In this document: in pieces, positions 47,441 to 58,862 of the stretch
Layout: each line of letters begins with the position of its first letter
Position numbering within the stretch: the first letter of the stretch is position 1
Assembly (NCBI RefSeq): GCF_018595715.1
Contig: NZ_JAHEOJ010000028.1
Location: 62,001 to 126,000 of the forward strand
Reading direction: 5' to 3'
Source: Glaciecola sp. XM2
GTDB taxonomy: Bacteria; Pseudomonadota; Gammaproteobacteria; Enterobacterales; Alteromonadaceae
DNA: 64,000 nt
Notes under the pieces: model-generated
Database searches by the model: none
Told to the model about the DNA's origin: nothing
The model's input: the letters and a program-made list of their open reading frames with translations, nothing else
Position numbers and translations under genes: made by a program

Positions 47441-47458
47441 ATGACAGTTTTATGAAGG
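47441..47458 (-). promoter_or_regulatory. Second Pho-box-like site
   Basis: CCTTCAT-AAAA-CTGTCAT on the minus strand closely matches the PhoB consensus of two CTGTCAT heptamers separated by four A/T bases. It is 200 bases upstream of the lipoprotein start. Confidence 0.5.
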
Positions 47459-47481
47459 GTGGCTTGGTTGATTCTGAAATT

Positions 47482-47513
47482 TAAAACAAAACACAGGTTC
47501 AAAGTAGAACCTG
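47482..47513 (-). terminator. Terminator of der
   Basis: Minus strand: CAGGTTC/GAACCTG stem with six-base loop (47494-47513), then GTTTTGTTTT. It starts 17 bases after the der stop. Confidence 0.65.
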
Positions 47514-47530
47514 CGCCTAATTAATCGTTT

Positions 47531-48976
47531 TTATTTTTTCGCTTTATGAAAAGACATTAAACGCTTGCGCTTTCGTTCTTGGGATATAGTGAGCTTGTTT
47601 TGCTTTCCTTCAAACGGGTTTGCGCCTTCTCTAAACTCAATTTTTATCGGTGTTCCCATTATTTTCAATGACTTACGATAGTAATTCATTAAATAACGCT
47701 TATATGAGTCTGCCAAGTCTTGCACTTGATTTCCGTGAATGACGATTACCGGTGGATTGTAGCCGCCGGCGTGAGCATACTTCATTTTCACTCTGCGGCC
47801 TCGCACCAAGGGTGGCTGATGGTCCGCTTGTGCCATTTCCATGATTTGCGTGAGCATGGCGGTATTTATGCGCTGAGTGGCACAGTTGTAGGCTTCTTGT
47901 ACCGATTCAAACAAGTGTCCAACGCCACTTCCATGAAGCGCAGAAATAAAATGTAAGCGTGCAAAATCCACAAAGCCTAGGCGCCTATCTAACTCACGCT
48001 TAATTTCATCTTTGGCATCGTTGCTTAAACCATCCCATTTGTTAACTGCTAGCACTAAAGAGCGCCCAGAATTCAGGATAAAACCGAGCAAACTCAAATC
48101 TTGATCGGCGATACCTTCGCGAGCATCAATCACTAAAAGTACTACATTGGCTTCTTCAATGGCTTGTAAAGTTTTAACAATAGAAAACTTCTCTATCGCT
48201 TCAGAAATCTTTTTGCGTTTTCTAACACCTGCGGTATCAATCAAGATATATTCGCGTTCATCACGCTGCATGGGGATGAAAATACTGTCTCGAGTAGTTC
48301 CTGGTAAATCATAAACGACGACTCGTTCTTCCCCTAGGATACGATTGGTTAAAGTAGACTTGCCAACATTAGGCTTGCCCACAATCGCTAGTTTGATTGG
48401 TGATGCCTGCAGACGTGCAAGCTTGGCCTCAGCATCTTCTTCTTCTAACCCTTCTTCATCAGCAATTTGCATATCAGGGAAGGCAAGAGAAATAGGCTCA
48501 AGCACTTCGTTGAGCATGTTTGATACACCGCGACCTTGTGAGGCGGCAATTTGAAAGAGCATCTCAAAACCGAGTGCGTAAAAGTCGGCGCTCTCACTGT
48601 CTGCGTCTATCCCATCAACTTTGTTTGCAACAACGTAAATGGTTTTATCTTGCTTTCTAAGGTGTTCGGCGATTCCGATATCAGCGGGCGTTAGACCAGC
48701 GCGTGCATCTACCATAAATAGCACTACGTCGGCTTCGTCTATTGCCATCAAAGACTGCTGCGCCATAGCAGCGTCGATGCCCTCTTCGTCGCCAGTAATG
48801 CCGCCGGTGTCTACTACAATAAACTGACGTTGTTCATACTTGGCTTGGCCGTATTTTCGGTCGCGAGTTAACCCAGGAAAATCTGCCACTAAGGCATCGC
48901 GGGTGTGAGTCAAACGATTAAATAATGTCGACTTACCAACATTTGGGCGCCCAACAAGCGCGATTACCGGTAACAT
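47531..48976 (-). CDS. der: Ribosome biogenesis GTPase Der (EngA)
   Basis: Tandem GTPase needed for 50S assembly, 481 residues. Two G domains are visible: [14 protein letters not shown] at residue 8 with DTGGI and NKVD, and [15 protein letters not shown] near 205 with [10 protein letters not shown] and NKWD. A KH-like C-terminal domain ends with the basic [15 protein letters not shown]. It lies 128 bases after bamB, separated by a terminator. Confidence 0.97.
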   Translation of the reverse strand: MLPVIALVGRPNVGKSTLFNRLTHTRDALVADFPGLTRDRKYGQAKYEQRQFIVVDTGGITGDEEGIDAAMAQQSLMAIDEADVVLFMVDARAGLTPADIGIAEHLRKQDKTIYVVANKVDGIDADSESADFYALGFEMLFQIAASQGRGVSNMLNEVLEPISLAFPDMQIADEEGLEEEDAEAKLARLQASPIKLAIVGKPNVGKSTLTNRILGEERVVVYDLPGTTRDSIFIPMQRDEREYILIDTAGVRKRKKISEAIEKFSIVKTLQAIEEANVVLLVIDAREGIADQDLSLLGFILNSGRSLVLAVNKWDGLSNDAKDEIKRELDRRLGFVDFARLHFISALHGSGVGHLFESVQEAYNCATQRINTAMLTQIMEMAQADHQPPLVRGRRVKMKYAHAGGYNPPVIVIHGNQVQDLADSYKRYLMNYYRKSLKIMGTPIKIEFREGANPFEGKQNKLTISQERKRKRLMSFHKAKK

Positions 48977-49044
48977 AATGAACCTCTTGTGGCTGTAAAC
49001 ACCGCACGGTGTATTGCCAGCCCATAAACTTGAATATATAAAGG

Positions 49045-49077
49045 ATAAAAAACGCCAATAGCATCGCCATTGACGTT
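49045..49077 (-). terminator. Intrinsic terminator of bamB
   Basis: Minus strand: AACGTCAATGGC and GCTATTGGCGTT pair over 12 positions (two wobbles) around a three-base loop, followed by TTTTTTATCC. It separates bamB from der. Confidence 0.75.
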
Positions 49078-49103
49078 TTTTATTTGCAAATAGCGTTCGT
49101 TTA

Positions 49104-50327
49104 TTATGGCGTTGAAATTAAGCTTACGTTGCCGTTTCTTAATTGCACAACCAACAAACCATCTTGGTACACAGGCGCAGCGTAAATCCCTTCATCGAGA
49201 TCATCATCACCAACTTCAAGCCTCGATACATACTTACCTTCATCTTGTGTAAACCAATGTAGGAAGCCGAACTTATCACCTGTTACGATATAATCACCCA
49301 CCGGTGTCGCTTCAGTAAGGTTGCGAGCTCTTAACGCATTCGATGACCATAACTCAACACCATTACGACGATCGATAGCATACAAAGTCGAATCATTATC
49401 TGTTACAAACAAGCGATTTCCCGCAATGGTTACGCTGCGAAAAGCGGCATAGTCTCTCGTCCATATAACCTGACCTGTTCGTAGCTCTACCGCCGATAAG
49501 GAGCCACCATAGCTGATTACAAATACGGTGCCGCCAAATACGAGCGGCTTGCTGTCAACATCAACAATACGCTCTAGTTCAGTAGCGCCTGTTGGTTTGG
49601 CTATCACTTGTTCCCATGCAGTCAAACCAGAGTCGATAATGCTGACTTGCAAACGCCCTGTTGCTAAGCCCACAATTGCGCCGCCATTTGCGGCACTTGG
49701 CGCTGATACACCGCGTAAGGTAAGCGGAGGGACATCTGATTCGTTACGCCATAGTATTTCACCGGTCTGGGCATCTAAACCCATCAGAATACCGGCAACA
49801 GTGTTCACCACGACCACACCAGAATCTGCAGCAGGCGCTGCAAGCACTTCACTGGGTACTTGTGTGCGCCATTTGATGCTGCCATCTTCTTGATTCAGCG
49901 CGATCACTTCACCGTTTTCAGTACCTAGCAGTACAGAATCATATGCAGTGGTTAGTCCACCCGCGATTTTTGCAGGCAGAGAACCGGCAAACAGGCCATA
50001 ACCGTTCCACAAATTACTTTTGTTGCTAGGCAACCCGAGATCAACCTCCCAGATGACATCACCGTCGTCTGGAGAAAAAGCAACAACGGTGCCGTTCCTG
50101 TCTGCGGCGAAAATTTTGCCGTTATCTATTGCTGGAGACAGTCGAGAAAAGAAATTTTGAATGCCATCGCCCACATCTTCATCCCAGTTGACCTGCGTGA
50201 CAAACTCCATTTGGATGTCAGGCAAGTCTCTAATTGCCTGCTCTTCGTCATCACTAAACCAACCAGACATAGTTGAGCATCCGCTCAACAAAAAAATAAG
50301 TCCAAGGACTTTTATACTATTGTTCAC
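49104..50327 (-). CDS. bamB: Outer membrane assembly lipoprotein BamB
   Basis: Lipoprotein of the BAM complex that helps insert beta-barrel proteins. The 407 residues begin with lipobox LSGC (Cys17), then an eight-bladed beta-propeller made of PQQ-like repeats ([74 protein letters not shown]). The start is GTG and overlaps the yfgM stop by 11 bases. Confidence 0.95.
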   Translation of the reverse strand: MNNSIKVLGLIFLLSGCSTMSGWFSDDEEQAIRDLPDIQMEFVTQVNWDEDVGDGIQNFFSRLSPAIDNGKIFAADRNGTVVAFSPDDGDVIWEVDLGLPSNKSNLWNGYGLFAGSLPAKIAGGLTTAYDSVLLGTENGEVIALNQEDGSIKWRTQVPSEVLAAPAADSGVVVVNTVAGILMGLDAQTGEILWRNESDVPPLTLRGVSAPSAANGGAIVGLATGRLQVSIIDSGLTAWEQVIAKPTGATELERIVDVDSKPLVFGGTVFVISYGGSLSAVELRTGQVIWTRDYAAFRSVTIAGNRLFVTDNDSTLYAIDRRNGVELWSSNALRARNLTEATPVGDYIVTGDKFGFLHWFTQDEGKYVSRLEVGDDDLDEGIYAAPVYQDGLLVVQLRNGNVSLISTP

Positions 50328-50955
50328 TATTAGCGCTCACTGCCTGCGTTTTCGCAAATGCGATGTTATCGAGTTTCATTTTGATGTTCGCATCGTTAGG
50401 AAGTTCCAATAAAGCAAGGTTATATGCCTCTTTGGCTTGGTCAAACTCACCTTGAGCATACAAAACGTCACCCTTGAGCTCTTGAACTTGGTCTTCGAAT
50501 GAAGCAGAAGTCACTGCATCAAGTTGTACAAGTGCTTTTGAAAACTCTCCAACTTCAAGATGCACTGCCGCTAAACGCAATTTTGCAACGTCAGCTACTT
50601 CGCCCTTGTCGGATGCGGCTATAGTTAAATATTTAATAGCCGTTTCATAATCAGACTTATCAATTGCCTGTTGAGCAACAATCATCGATGCAAGAGGCGC
50701 ATAACCTGTACCTTCATTTTCGTTAACGAAGGCGCTTAGCGCGTCAATTTCTTCCGACTCGACAAATTGCTCAATACTCGCAGTGTAAGCAGACGACGCT
50801 GCTTCTTTTGATGAAATAACGTTATCGTTATATGCACGCCATCCCCAAAGGCCACCTAAACCAAGCAAAGCGCCAAGCACAATGACCATGCCGTTTTCTT
50901 TCCAAAAACCCTTGATAGCTTCAATTTGCTGTTCTTCTGTTTCAAAGCGTTCCAT
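50317..50955 (-). CDS. yfgM: YfgM family periplasmic chaperone-like protein
   Basis: Inner-membrane protein with a single N-terminal helix (MVIVLGALLGLGGLWGWRAY) and a periplasmic TPR-like domain, 212 residues. In E. coli, YfgM associates with SecYEG and PpiD. GAGGACAAA precedes the ATG. It lies 130 bases after hisS and is coupled to bamB, the conserved order. Confidence 0.9.
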   Translation of the reverse strand: MERFETEEQQIEAIKGFWKENGMVIVLGALLGLGGLWGWRAYNDNVISSKEAASSAYTASIEQFVESEEIDALSAFVNENEGTGYAPLASMIVAQQAIDKSDYETAIKYLTIAASDKGEVADVAKLRLAAVHLEVGEFSKALVQLDAVTSASFEDQVQELKGDVLYAQGEFDQAKEAYNLALLELPNDANIKMKLDNIAFAKTQAVSANSEQ

Positions 50956-51084
50956 TTTGTCCTCTATATAATACGCGTAGGTCTGCGTTTTTGTGCGCAG
51001 AGTATATCCTATTTACGGTGCGCGATCTTGTTCAATCTCGCGTTAAATGTTGCCATCAATATTGAGCATAGCTTGGCCCGTAGG

Positions 51085-52359
51085 CTAGTTCATTTGACTC
51101 AATAACTTAATTAAATCTACTTCACTAAATTGCTGCTGAGGCTTATCTTCTTGAAGATACTTTACGCCATACATTTTTTGTTCTATTTCTGCTTCACCAA
51201 TAATAATGGCTAGCTTTGCGCCAGAGCCCCCGGCTTTCTTCATTTGTTTTTTCATATTACCGCCACCGCAGTGCATCAGCACTCGCAAGGATGGGTGAGC
51301 GTCTCTTACCTTTTCGGCTAATAACATCGCAGGCGTCTGACTAATTTCACCAAGGGCGGTAATGAAGACGTCCGGCGCGGTGTTGAGTAACTGAGTATCT
51401 TGCGTGGCTTCAATCAACAACACTAGTCTTTCAATCCCCATAGCAAATCCAATGGCCGGGCTTGCCTTCCCACCTAGCTGTTCAACGAGGCCATCATAAC
51501 GACCGCCCGCACATATAGTGCCCTGCGCCCCAAGCATGTCCGTGACCCATTCAAACACGGTGCGATTGTAATAATCTAGGCCGCGTACTAACGATGGATT
51601 GACCACAAACGACACGCCAAGTGCCGTTAACTGAGCACATACTTTATCAAAATGTATTTTTGATGCTTCATCGAGGTGATCAATTAGGCGCGGCGCATCT
51701 GCTATAGCGCGCTGAGTATCGGGGTTTTTAGAATCAAGCACTCGAAGAGGGTTAGTGTGCAGTCTGCGCTTAGAGTCTTCGTCTAATTGCTCTTCAACGG
51801 TAAGTAAAAACGCAATCAGCTTTTCTTTGTAAGCTGCACGTGCTTCACCGCTGCCTAGAGAATTGATTTGTAGCTCAACTTTGTCTTGAATACCAAAGGC
51901 TTTCCACAATCTGGCACCCATCATAATTAGCTCTACATCAATATCAGGGCCTTCAAAACCATAAGCCTCTGCACCAAATTGATGAAACTGACGATACCGC
52001 CCCTTTTGCGGACGTTCATGACGAAACATAGGGCCCATATACCACAACCTTTGCTGCTGGTTGTACAACAGGCCATGCTCATTGCCGGCGCGCACACAAC
52101 AAGCGGTACCTTCGGGTCTGAGGCTTAAGCTATCTCCATTGCGATCGTCAAAGGTGTACATCTCTTTCTCAACGATGTCCGTCACTTCACCTATAGAACG
52201 CTTGAAAAGGTCAGTGCTCTCGACCACGGGGGTGCGAATTTCATGATATTGATAACTTTGCGCTAACTCGCGAAGGTGACGCTCGACTAATTGCCACGCA
52301 CCCACTTCGTTGGGTAGGCAGTCATTCATACCTCGAATTGCTTGAATTGTTTTAGCCAC
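51085..52359 (-). CDS. hisS: Histidyl-tRNA synthetase
   Basis: Class II synthetase. The GTG start at [16 protein letters not shown] gives 424 residues, the same as E. coli HisS; the alternative is a TTG eight codons earlier. Motif 2 is [21 protein letters not shown], the histidine-specific loops are [15 protein letters not shown] and AGGRYDGL, and motif 3 is GFAMGIERL. The C-terminal anticodon domain follows. It lies 84 bases after ispG. Confidence 0.97.
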   Translation of the reverse strand: MAKTIQAIRGMNDCLPNEVGAWQLVERHLRELAQSYQYHEIRTPVVESTDLFKRSIGEVTDIVEKEMYTFDDRNGDSLSLRPEGTACCVRAGNEHGLLYNQQQRLWYMGPMFRHERPQKGRYRQFHQFGAEAYGFEGPDIDVELIMMGARLWKAFGIQDKVELQINSLGSGEARAAYKEKLIAFLLTVEEQLDEDSKRRLHTNPLRVLDSKNPDTQRAIADAPRLIDHLDEASKIHFDKVCAQLTALGVSFVVNPSLVRGLDYYNRTVFEWVTDMLGAQGTICAGGRYDGLVEQLGGKASPAIGFAMGIERLVLLIEATQDTQLLNTAPDVFITALGEISQTPAMLLAEKVRDAHPSLRVLMHCGGGNMKKQMKKAGGSGAKLAIIIGEAEIEQKMYGVKYLQEDKPQQQFSEVDLIKLLSQMN

Positions 52360-52442
52360 TGTTTGCTCGCGATGATAGTTCAAAGCGCGACATTATAAGG
52401 ATTTTGTCGCGCTGGGTAAATTGTAGAAGTGTTATTTACGGC

Positions 52443-53594
52443 TTATTTTAGCGTTTCGGGGCTATCTGAAAGCTGCTGGACATCAATTCGTTTGTTCTCA
52501 TCAAGCATACTGGCCTTCAAATTCGCTTTGGCGCGAATGCGCTTTTCAAGCTGATCGACTAAGTCATCGTTACTCAAACGTTCGCGTTGACGCTTACCAT
52601 CTAAGTAATATCCGCTCATATTGCGCGCGCCGGTTAGACCAACATCAGATACTTCTGCCTCGCCTGGCCCATTCACCACACAGCCTATGATGGATACATC
52701 GAGCGGTGTAATAATATCTTCAAGACGCTGTTCCAATGCATTTACCGTAGCGATAACGTCGAACTCTTGCCGTGAGCAGCTTGGGCAGGCAATAAAGTTA
52801 ATGCCTCTTGAGCGAATGCGAAGTGATTTAAGAATATCAAAACCGACCTTAATTTCCTCTACAGGGTCTGCTGCCAGAGAAATACGAATGGTGTCGCCAA
52901 TGCCTTCAGCCAAAAGCATACCTAAACCAACAGAGCTTTTCACCGAACCAGAGCGCAAACCGCCTGCTTCGGTAATGCCTAGATGCAAAGGCTGTTCAAT
53001 TTGTTTCGCTAACAATCGATATGCGCCAACGGCAAGAAATACGTCCGACGCTTTTACAGATACTTTGAACTGATGAAAATTAAGTTTATCGAGGATGTCT
53101 ACATGACGCATGGCCGATTCAACCAGCGCTTCAGGAGTGGGCTCACCATACTTTTCTTGTAGATCGCGTTCAAGAGAGCCGCCATTAACACCAATACGAA
53201 TGGGAATCCCTTTATCTTTAGCACAGTCAACAACTGACTTTACGCGCTCCATGTTGCCAATATTGCCCGGATTAATGCGCAAGCAATCCACACCATACTC
53301 AGCCACTTTGAGGGCTATTCTATAATCGAAGTGGATATCGGCTACCAACGGAATATCCACCTGTTGGCGAATTTGCTTGAACGCTTCAGCAGCGTCCATC
53401 GTGGGCACAGATACACGCACAATGTCACCACCGACGGCCTGAATGCGCTTTATTTGGGCAACTGTCGCTGCAACGTCATTGGTATCGGTATTGGTCATTG
53501 ACTGAACGGCAATAGGAGCACCGTCACCAATTGGCACAGTGCCTACGTTTATTCGTGTAGATTTTCTTCTTATTATAGGGTTTTCAGCAAACAT
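52443..53594 (-). CDS. ispG: (E)-4-hydroxy-3-methylbut-2-enyl-diphosphate synthase IspG
   Basis: Penultimate MEP-pathway enzyme, a [4Fe-4S] protein. The 383 residues comprise a TIM barrel ([46 protein letters not shown]) and a cluster domain with [11 protein letters not shown] near 270 and [10 protein letters not shown] near 305. Its start shares a base with the rodZ stop (TAATG), so the genes are coupled as in E. coli. Confidence 0.97.
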   Translation of the reverse strand: MFAENPIIRRKSTRINVGTVPIGDGAPIAVQSMTNTDTNDVAATVAQIKRIQAVGGDIVRVSVPTMDAAEAFKQIRQQVDIPLVADIHFDYRIALKVAEYGVDCLRINPGNIGNMERVKSVVDCAKDKGIPIRIGVNGGSLERDLQEKYGEPTPEALVESAMRHVDILDKLNFHQFKVSVKASDVFLAVGAYRLLAKQIEQPLHLGITEAGGLRSGSVKSSVGLGMLLAEGIGDTIRISLAADPVEEIKVGFDILKSLRIRSRGINFIACPSCSRQEFDVIATVNALEQRLEDIITPLDVSIIGCVVNGPGEAEVSDVGLTGARNMSGYYLDGKRQRERLSNDDLVDQLEKRIRAKANLKASMLDENKRIDVQQLSDSPETLK

Positions 53595-54652
53595 TACTCA
53601 CCTTGTAAGGGCAACTGGAAGTTCGCAGTCCGGGTAACCGGGAATTGACTCATGTCTATCTGCTCACCACCAAAATCTATATCAACGGCGCCTGGTGCGC
53701 CTAAGATCACTTCTAGTGGAGGCAATCCAGAGACTTCCATGACTCGTCCTTTTACTTTTACGCCAATGGCAACGACTTCGCCATTTGCATCTTTAACACT
53801 CACCCAGCAATCATCTGAGAATGTGAACACCATGTCCACCGTACCATCTTCGTTCACCTTAAATGGCAATGATGTGTCAAATGGTGAATATTGCAATGCG
53901 CGAGGAGCAACCGTTTCCGCCGTTTCGGTGATTTCAGCCGATACAGCTTGTTCTTGTAATACTTGCTCATCTGGTTGCTGTATTGATGTGCTCTCAGTGA
54001 TAGGTGATGCTATATTGCTTCGTACGTCGTCTTCTAACACTTGTTGAGCGCTGCTTATTTGCTCTGATGCGTCGTCAAGATTAGCATCAACCTCAGTGTC
54101 ATTAAGCTCTGCATCATCTTGTAGATCGACGGCCGTTAACGCCACCTCATTCGTTTGACTATCGGAATCGCTCACATCGGGCTGCGCCGCCACCTGAGCA
54201 TTGTTAGCATTAATGGCTGAGGTGAACGAAAAATCAGATTGGTCGAGCCACCACAGGACCACTGAACCAATCACCAAAGCGACAATGACATAGGTGACCA
54301 TATTCCACCTAGAATCATTCGCTTCACGTGCAACCCTACGAGAAAAACTTTGTAGTTTTGCGGGTTGCTCATTTTCAGCATGCAACTGCTCAAAGGCTCT
54401 TAACAGCGGCTCTACTTGCAAGCCCAAAAGCTTGCCATAAAGTCTTACATAACCTTTAGAAAAAGTGATTGATACACCTTTTTCCACGCTATCGGTCTCT
54501 AGCGCTTGCACACTGCTAACGCGCAAGCGCAGTTTGCTAGCAACCTGTTGTTGCGTCATCCCTTGCTTTTCACGCGCTTCGCGCAACATATTACCAAGTG
54601 TAGGCTTTTCGGTTTTACCTTCAGCGATTGGTGGGCTTTCTTTATTTGTCAT
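53594..54652 (-). CDS. rodZ: Cell-shape protein RodZ
   Basis: Bitopic protein that links MreB to the elongasome, 352 residues. The N-terminal Xre-type helix-turn-helix domain ([21 protein letters not shown]) covers about 20-90, a membrane helix lies near 120-136 ([16 protein letters not shown]), then an acidic low-complexity linker and a C-terminal beta domain ([19 protein letters not shown] to NFQLPLQGE). It overlaps the pilF gene by 11 bases. Confidence 0.93.
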   Translation of the reverse strand: MTNKESPPIAEGKTEKPTLGNMLREAREKQGMTQQQVASKLRLRVSSVQALETDSVEKGVSITFSKGYVRLYGKLLGLQVEPLLRAFEQLHAENEQPAKLQSFSRRVAREANDSRWNMVTYVIVALVIGSVVLWWLDQSDFSFTSAINANNAQVAAQPDVSDSDSQTNEVALTAVDLQDDAELNDTEVDANLDDASEQISSAQQVLEDDVRSNIASPITESTSIQQPDEQVLQEQAVSAEITETAETVAPRALQYSPFDTSLPFKVNEDGTVDMVFTFSDDCWVSVKDANGEVVAIGVKVKGRVMEVSGLPPLEVILGAPGAVDIDFGGEQIDMSQFPVTRTANFQLPLQGE

Positions 54653-56882
54653 TATTATCCGGTGCCTTCACCCTTAATCTGGAACCTTTTTTGATGTCAG
54701 AAGCATCGGTTAAATTGTTCCATTCTAGTAGTGAGTTCATTTTTACATTATATTTCAGCGAAATACGATACAAATTTTCTTTCGGTAATACTACATGAAA
54801 ACCGTCTTCGTTTGTTGAAGTATCCTCAGTTATTTCCTCAGCGACTTCACTGGGCATTTCATCAGAATCAGAGCTTGCGACCGTCGTCGAATCAACAGCA
54901 CTTTCTAATGAAGCGAGCGCTTGGGAAAGCTGTGCATCCACGTCGCCCTCTTCGTCATTTTCAATCGCTTGCACTGGGTTACTGTTAAGGGCATTCGCCA
55001 ATGCATCATCTGTTTGCTGCTCTAGCGCCGCCATGTCATCTGCAGCGTCTGAAACACTTGCTTCAACTAGTACTTCGGTTTGTGCAGTAGCCTCAATCAC
55101 CTCCGATTCGACAGCATCAACTAATGACTCTGCATCCTCAGTCACTTCAGCGGCAACTTCTGAGGCTTCGTCTTCAAGGATAGTTGCTGAACTTGCTATC
55201 TCAGACGCACTTTGTTCAGCGCCTTCATTAATCTCGGCTAGCATCTCAGTTTCAGGCGCTTGCATTAGTGTGTCTGTTAGCTCTTGAGCGGCATCGTCAA
55301 CTAGCGCGCTTGTATCTTCAATGGTCTCAGATGTAGCATCAGTCACTTCTGTAACACTTCTTTCAATTGTATTATCCGATGCATATGCATCAGGCAGTTC
55401 ATCCACCACTGCAAGCGTTTCAGATTCACTGGGTGTAAACGTATCAACTGCCTCTTGAGGCGCAGCGTCATCCAAAACGTCTGTCTGTGCGATAACTTGT
55501 GAACCTGCTTCAGCGACTTGAGTATTTTCTTGCTCAACCGTAACAACGTCGTCAGCTATCGTTTGCACTTCATCCGTTAGCTCATCGGTTTGTGCAAGTA
55601 TTTCAGACTCAGTGGCTTCGATAGCATCATCGCTTGCTTCAACAACCATGCTTACGTCATCATCCATTTTTGTCATATTCTGATTAGCGAGTTCTTCAAT
55701 TTCTGCTGATGCATCGGGTGCAAGTGCTGGCGTGACGTCATCTGCCACTTCAGTTTTAGCAATATCCACTGACGTTTGTGCCTGTTCATTGTCTTGTGAC
55801 GTCTGTTCAAGCTCTTCTGCGCCTTGCGTCGCTTGTGAAACCAACGCAGCGGTTGCCTCAGCAGCAGCGGCCAAGGTTGCATCGGTTGTTGTCTCAGCAA
55901 TATCTGCTGCATTAGCGGTAGCAGTCGAGTTAGTTGCAACCACTCCGGTTGGCGCGGCTACTGGTAATTCTGGATTGCTTGATTCAACAGTATTCGGGGT
56001 TGTATCAATAAGCGTTATGCTGTTTTTAGCAACATTTTCTACCGGTTGCTCGGCTAAAGTTTGCACCGGCGGCGAAACTTGACGCGTTTTACGGGTAACA
56101 TTTGCCGCTGGCTTAAACTTGCCCATTGAAGTCAAGTAAGCTTTTGTATTTGGATGGTCTGGATACATGGACTTAAGAATTTCACCATAACCAACTGCGG
56201 TTTTAGTGTCATTCATACCTTGAGCAATCTGATACTGAAAATATAAGGTCTCGGCCGAGATTGGCGAGGTACGCTCGTATTTAAACAGCGTCTTTTTCGC
56301 CTCTTCCCAATTTGCATCTTCAACGTAAAGTTGTGTCAGTAAAAACAGACTATCGGAGCGCGTTGGCTGATGGTTTAATGCGCTGTTGAAAAAGGCAATA
56401 GCTTCTTCTCGCTTCCCTTGGCTCGTGCTACAAATAGCTAAGTTTTCATAGGTCTCAGCGCTAGATACGTAGTTTCTATCATTCACAGCGCGTAAAAAAT
56501 AGTCCTTCGCCTTGTCGTATTGGCCTAGCTGACACAAAAACGCGCCATAACTATTTAATACATCGGGGTCGTTATTAGAAAAGTCGAGCGCTTTTTCATA
56601 ACTCTCTTCTGCGCGGGCTACTTCACCAACCTGTTGATAGTAAAATGCCATCGCGAAATGGGCTTGGCCATCGCGAGGTGCAAATTCTAATGCCCTATCT
56701 AAGTTAAATTTTGCTTGTGTAAAGTTGCCGTTCTGAAGATATGTTAGACCAAGGCTAACGCGAGTTTTGGCGGCTTCAACCGGGTCAAATGATCCAGGCC
56801 TTCCAAATGAAGGATCTCTAGGTTCTGACACACATGCTGACAAAGTGATTACCATTAGGCCGCAAATGAGGGCTCTTAACAT
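54642..56882 (-). CDS. pilF: PilF-type pilotin TPR lipoprotein with long acidic linker and LysM domain
   Basis: 746 residues, about three times the usual PilF/PilW of about 250. Residues 1-255 are a normal pilotin: lipobox LSAC (Cys17) and TPR repeats (LGLTYLQNGNFTQAKFNLDR, SYGAFLCQLGQYDKAKDYFL), which would help PilQ secretin reach the outer membrane. Residues about 256-691 are low-complexity, rich in Ala, Glu, Asp, Thr, Ser and Val. Residues 692-742 form a LysM-like domain (FHVVLPKENLYRISLKYNVK then LLEWNNLTDASDIKKGSRLR). It is a single uninterrupted frame, overlapping rodZ by 11 bases. Confidence 0.88.
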   Translation of the reverse strand: MLRALICGLMVITLSACVSEPRDPSFGRPGSFDPVEAAKTRVSLGLTYLQNGNFTQAKFNLDRALEFAPRDGQAHFAMAFYYQQVGEVARAEESYEKALDFSNNDPDVLNSYGAFLCQLGQYDKAKDYFLRAVNDRNYVSSAETYENLAICSTSQGKREEAIAFFNSALNHQPTRSDSLFLLTQLYVEDANWEEAKKTLFKYERTSPISAETLYFQYQIAQGMNDTKTAVGYGEILKSMYPDHPNTKAYLTSMGKFKPAANVTRKTRQVSPPVQTLAEQPVENVAKNSITLIDTTPNTVESSNPELPVAAPTGVVATNSTATANAADIAETTTDATLAAAAEATAALVSQATQGAEELEQTSQDNEQAQTSVDIAKTEVADDVTPALAPDASAEIEELANQNMTKMDDDVSMVVEASDDAIEATESEILAQTDELTDEVQTIADDVVTVEQENTQVAEAGSQVIAQTDVLDDAAPQEAVDTFTPSESETLAVVDELPDAYASDNTIERSVTEVTDATSETIEDTSALVDDAAQELTDTLMQAPETEMLAEINEGAEQSASEIASSATILEDEASEVAAEVTEDAESLVDAVESEVIEATAQTEVLVEASVSDAADDMAALEQQTDDALANALNSNPVQAIENDEEGDVDAQLSQALASLESAVDSTTVASSDSDEMPSEVAEEITEDTSTNEDGFHVVLPKENLYRISLKYNVKMNSLLEWNNLTDASDIKKGSRLRVKAPDNNDK

Positions 56883-56997
56883 TTAATATCGCTCCTTTTT
56901 CTTTTTTGCTATCAACAGGGCATTAATTGATGTTGATTAGCAAGCGATTAGCAACTGACTACTCATCGTTTAGCAATATTCGTTCCACTTATATGTA

Positions 56998-58158
56998 TTA
57001 CTGCGCCATCTTTACGGAGATAGCTTCACCGTGGATTTGTTTTTTCAGCAACCGTTTGGTTCTATCCACCACGTCTCCGACCAATTGACCGCAAGCGGCA
57101 TCGATATCATCCCCACGTGTTTTTCTGACCACCACTGTAAAGCCATAGTTCATTAGCACTTTCGCAAATCGATCAATTCGAGAGTTGCTTGAGCAAGTAT
57201 ATGGAGAGCCTGGGTAAGGGTTAAAAGGAATCAAATTAATTTTGCTAGGGGTATCTTTTAGCACCTTTGCAAGCTCATGTGCTTGGTCAGTACTGTCATT
57301 TATATGACTTAACATCACATACTCAACGGTAACTTTGCCTTGATTGGCTTTTGATTTGGCAAGATATCTGCGTACACCCGCTAAAAACTCTTCTATTGGG
57401 TACTTTTTATTTACCGGTACAATCTCATCACGCAAAGTGTTGTCTGCTGCATGCAATGAAATTGCAAGAGCAACATCTATTTGATCACCTAGCATATCCA
57501 AGGCAGGCACAACGCCAGAGGTTGATAAGGTAACGCGACGTTTTGACAGCCCAAAACCAAAGTCATCCATCATAATATCCATTGCTGGCACAACGTTTTT
57601 GAGGTTTAGCAAAGGCTCGCCCATTCCCATCATCACTACATTGGTGATGGGGCGCTGTGAGGTATCTTTAGACAATCCGATGAAGGTAGCCACTCGCCAC
57701 ACTTGACCGATAATTTCGGCGACCGTGAGGTTGCGATTAAAACCTTGCTGCGCGGTCGAACAAAAAGTGCACTCTAATGCGCAGCCAACTTGAGAGGATA
57801 CACAAAGGGTTGCTCTATCCGTTTCTGGGATCCACACCGTTTCTACTTCTTGACCACCATCGAGAATAATCGCGAACTTAATAGTGCCATCGGTTGCTTG
57901 TTGATACTCAGATATCTCAGGCGCTCGAATCTCGCAGTTTTCTTGGAGTTTTACACGAAGCGCTTTATTGATATTCGTCATTTTTTCAAAGTCAGATTCA
58001 CCGGCTTGGTAAATCCACTTCATGAGTTGGTCAGCACGAAAAGGCTTCTCGCCAATAGAAGCAAAATAATCTCGTAAACCTGCGCGATTAAAGTTCAATA
58101 AATTGACCTTTTTACCTGAAGCCTTCGACGTCGCTTGAGCAGTATTTACCTGAGTCAT
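56998..58158 (-). CDS. rlmN: Dual-specificity 23S rRNA/tRNA adenine-C2 methyltransferase RlmN
   Basis: Radical SAM enzyme that methylates A2503 of 23S rRNA and A37 of some tRNAs. The 386 residues have the CxxxCxxC cluster motif at Cys126/130/133 ([16 protein letters not shown]), SAM-binding [12 protein letters not shown] and the C-terminal Cys in [12 protein letters not shown]. It lies between ndk and pilF, the conserved order. Confidence 0.96.
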   Translation of the reverse strand: MTQVNTAQATSKASGKKVNLLNFNRAGLRDYFASIGEKPFRADQLMKWIYQAGESDFEKMTNINKALRVKLQENCEIRAPEISEYQQATDGTIKFAIILDGGQEVETVWIPETDRATLCVSSQVGCALECTFCSTAQQGFNRNLTVAEIIGQVWRVATFIGLSKDTSQRPITNVVMMGMGEPLLNLKNVVPAMDIMMDDFGFGLSKRRVTLSTSGVVPALDMLGDQIDVALAISLHAADNTLRDEIVPVNKKYPIEEFLAGVRRYLAKSKANQGKVTVEYVMLSHINDSTDQAHELAKVLKDTPSKINLIPFNPYPGSPYTCSSNSRIDRFAKVLMNYGFTVVVRKTRGDDIDAACGQLVGDVVDRTKRLLKKQIHGEAISVKMAQ

Positions 58159-58200
58159 TTTTTCGTGCCTATTTCTATTATTACAATGGGTTACTAATGC

Positions 58201-58226
58201 AAAAAAAGGGAGCTAATAGCTCCCTT
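58201..58226 (-). terminator. Intrinsic terminator of ndk
   Basis: AAGGGAGC/GCTCCCTT stem with a short loop, followed on the minus strand by seven T residues, about 20 bases after the ndk stop. Confidence 0.85.
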
Positions 58227-58246
58227 AGTATAACAGTATTTATTGA

Positions 58247-58678
58247 TTAACGAGTACGTGGGCAAATCTCTTCATCAGAGAAGAAGTATGCGATTTCACG
58301 TGCTGCTGATTCAGGAGCATCTGAACCGTGCACAGCGTTTTCATCAATAGATTCCGCGTAATCAGAACGTAAAGTACCAGCGGCCGCTTCAGCAGGGTTA
58401 GTTGCGCCCATGATTTCACGATTTTTTACTACCGCGTTGTCGCCTTCTAATACTTGTACCATTACCGGTCCAGAGGTCATAAAATCGACCAAGGCACCAA
58501 AGAAAGGACGCTCTTTATGCTCTGCATAAAAGCCTTCTGCCTTTTCTCTGCTTAAATGGACCATTTTAGAAGCAACGATGCGCAAGCCTGCGCTTTCGAA
58601 ACGGTTGTAAATGGCACCGATTGCATTTTTCGCTACTGCATCAGGTTTGATAATTGAAAAAGTGCGTTCTAAAGCCAT
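58247..58678 (-). CDS. ndk: Nucleoside diphosphate kinase
   Basis: Balances nucleoside triphosphate pools by phosphate transfer through an active-site His. Starting at the ATG of [18 protein letters not shown] (AGGA upstream) gives 143 residues as in E. coli. The catalytic motif is [20 protein letters not shown]. It has its own terminator and an upstream TATAAT (near 58732). Confidence 0.97.
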   Translation of the reverse strand: MALERTFSIIKPDAVAKNAIGAIYNRFESAGLRIVASKMVHLSREKAEGFYAEHKERPFFGALVDFMTSGPVMVQVLEGDNAVVKNREIMGATNPAEAAAGTLRSDYAESIDENAVHGSDAPESAAREIAYFFSDEEICPRTR

Positions 58679-58862
58679 GATCAATTCCTATATTTATTAA
58701 TGTTTAAAGATTGGTTTTACCCGAGCGCGCGATTATATGCACTTTCAACACAAAATCCCAATCAAATTTGTATTAATATTGCTCACAAGCGTAATTGATG
58801 GAAGATTTTAGGCGTTCAACCCACAAATCAGCATTATTTATACCGGTTTTAAAGCGATGCTA

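Noticed and set aside
54810-56117. Low-complexity part of pilF considered as a frameshift or assembly artefact
   Set aside because: One continuous frame with normal codons from lipobox to LysM and consistent composition; no stop or shift is seen.
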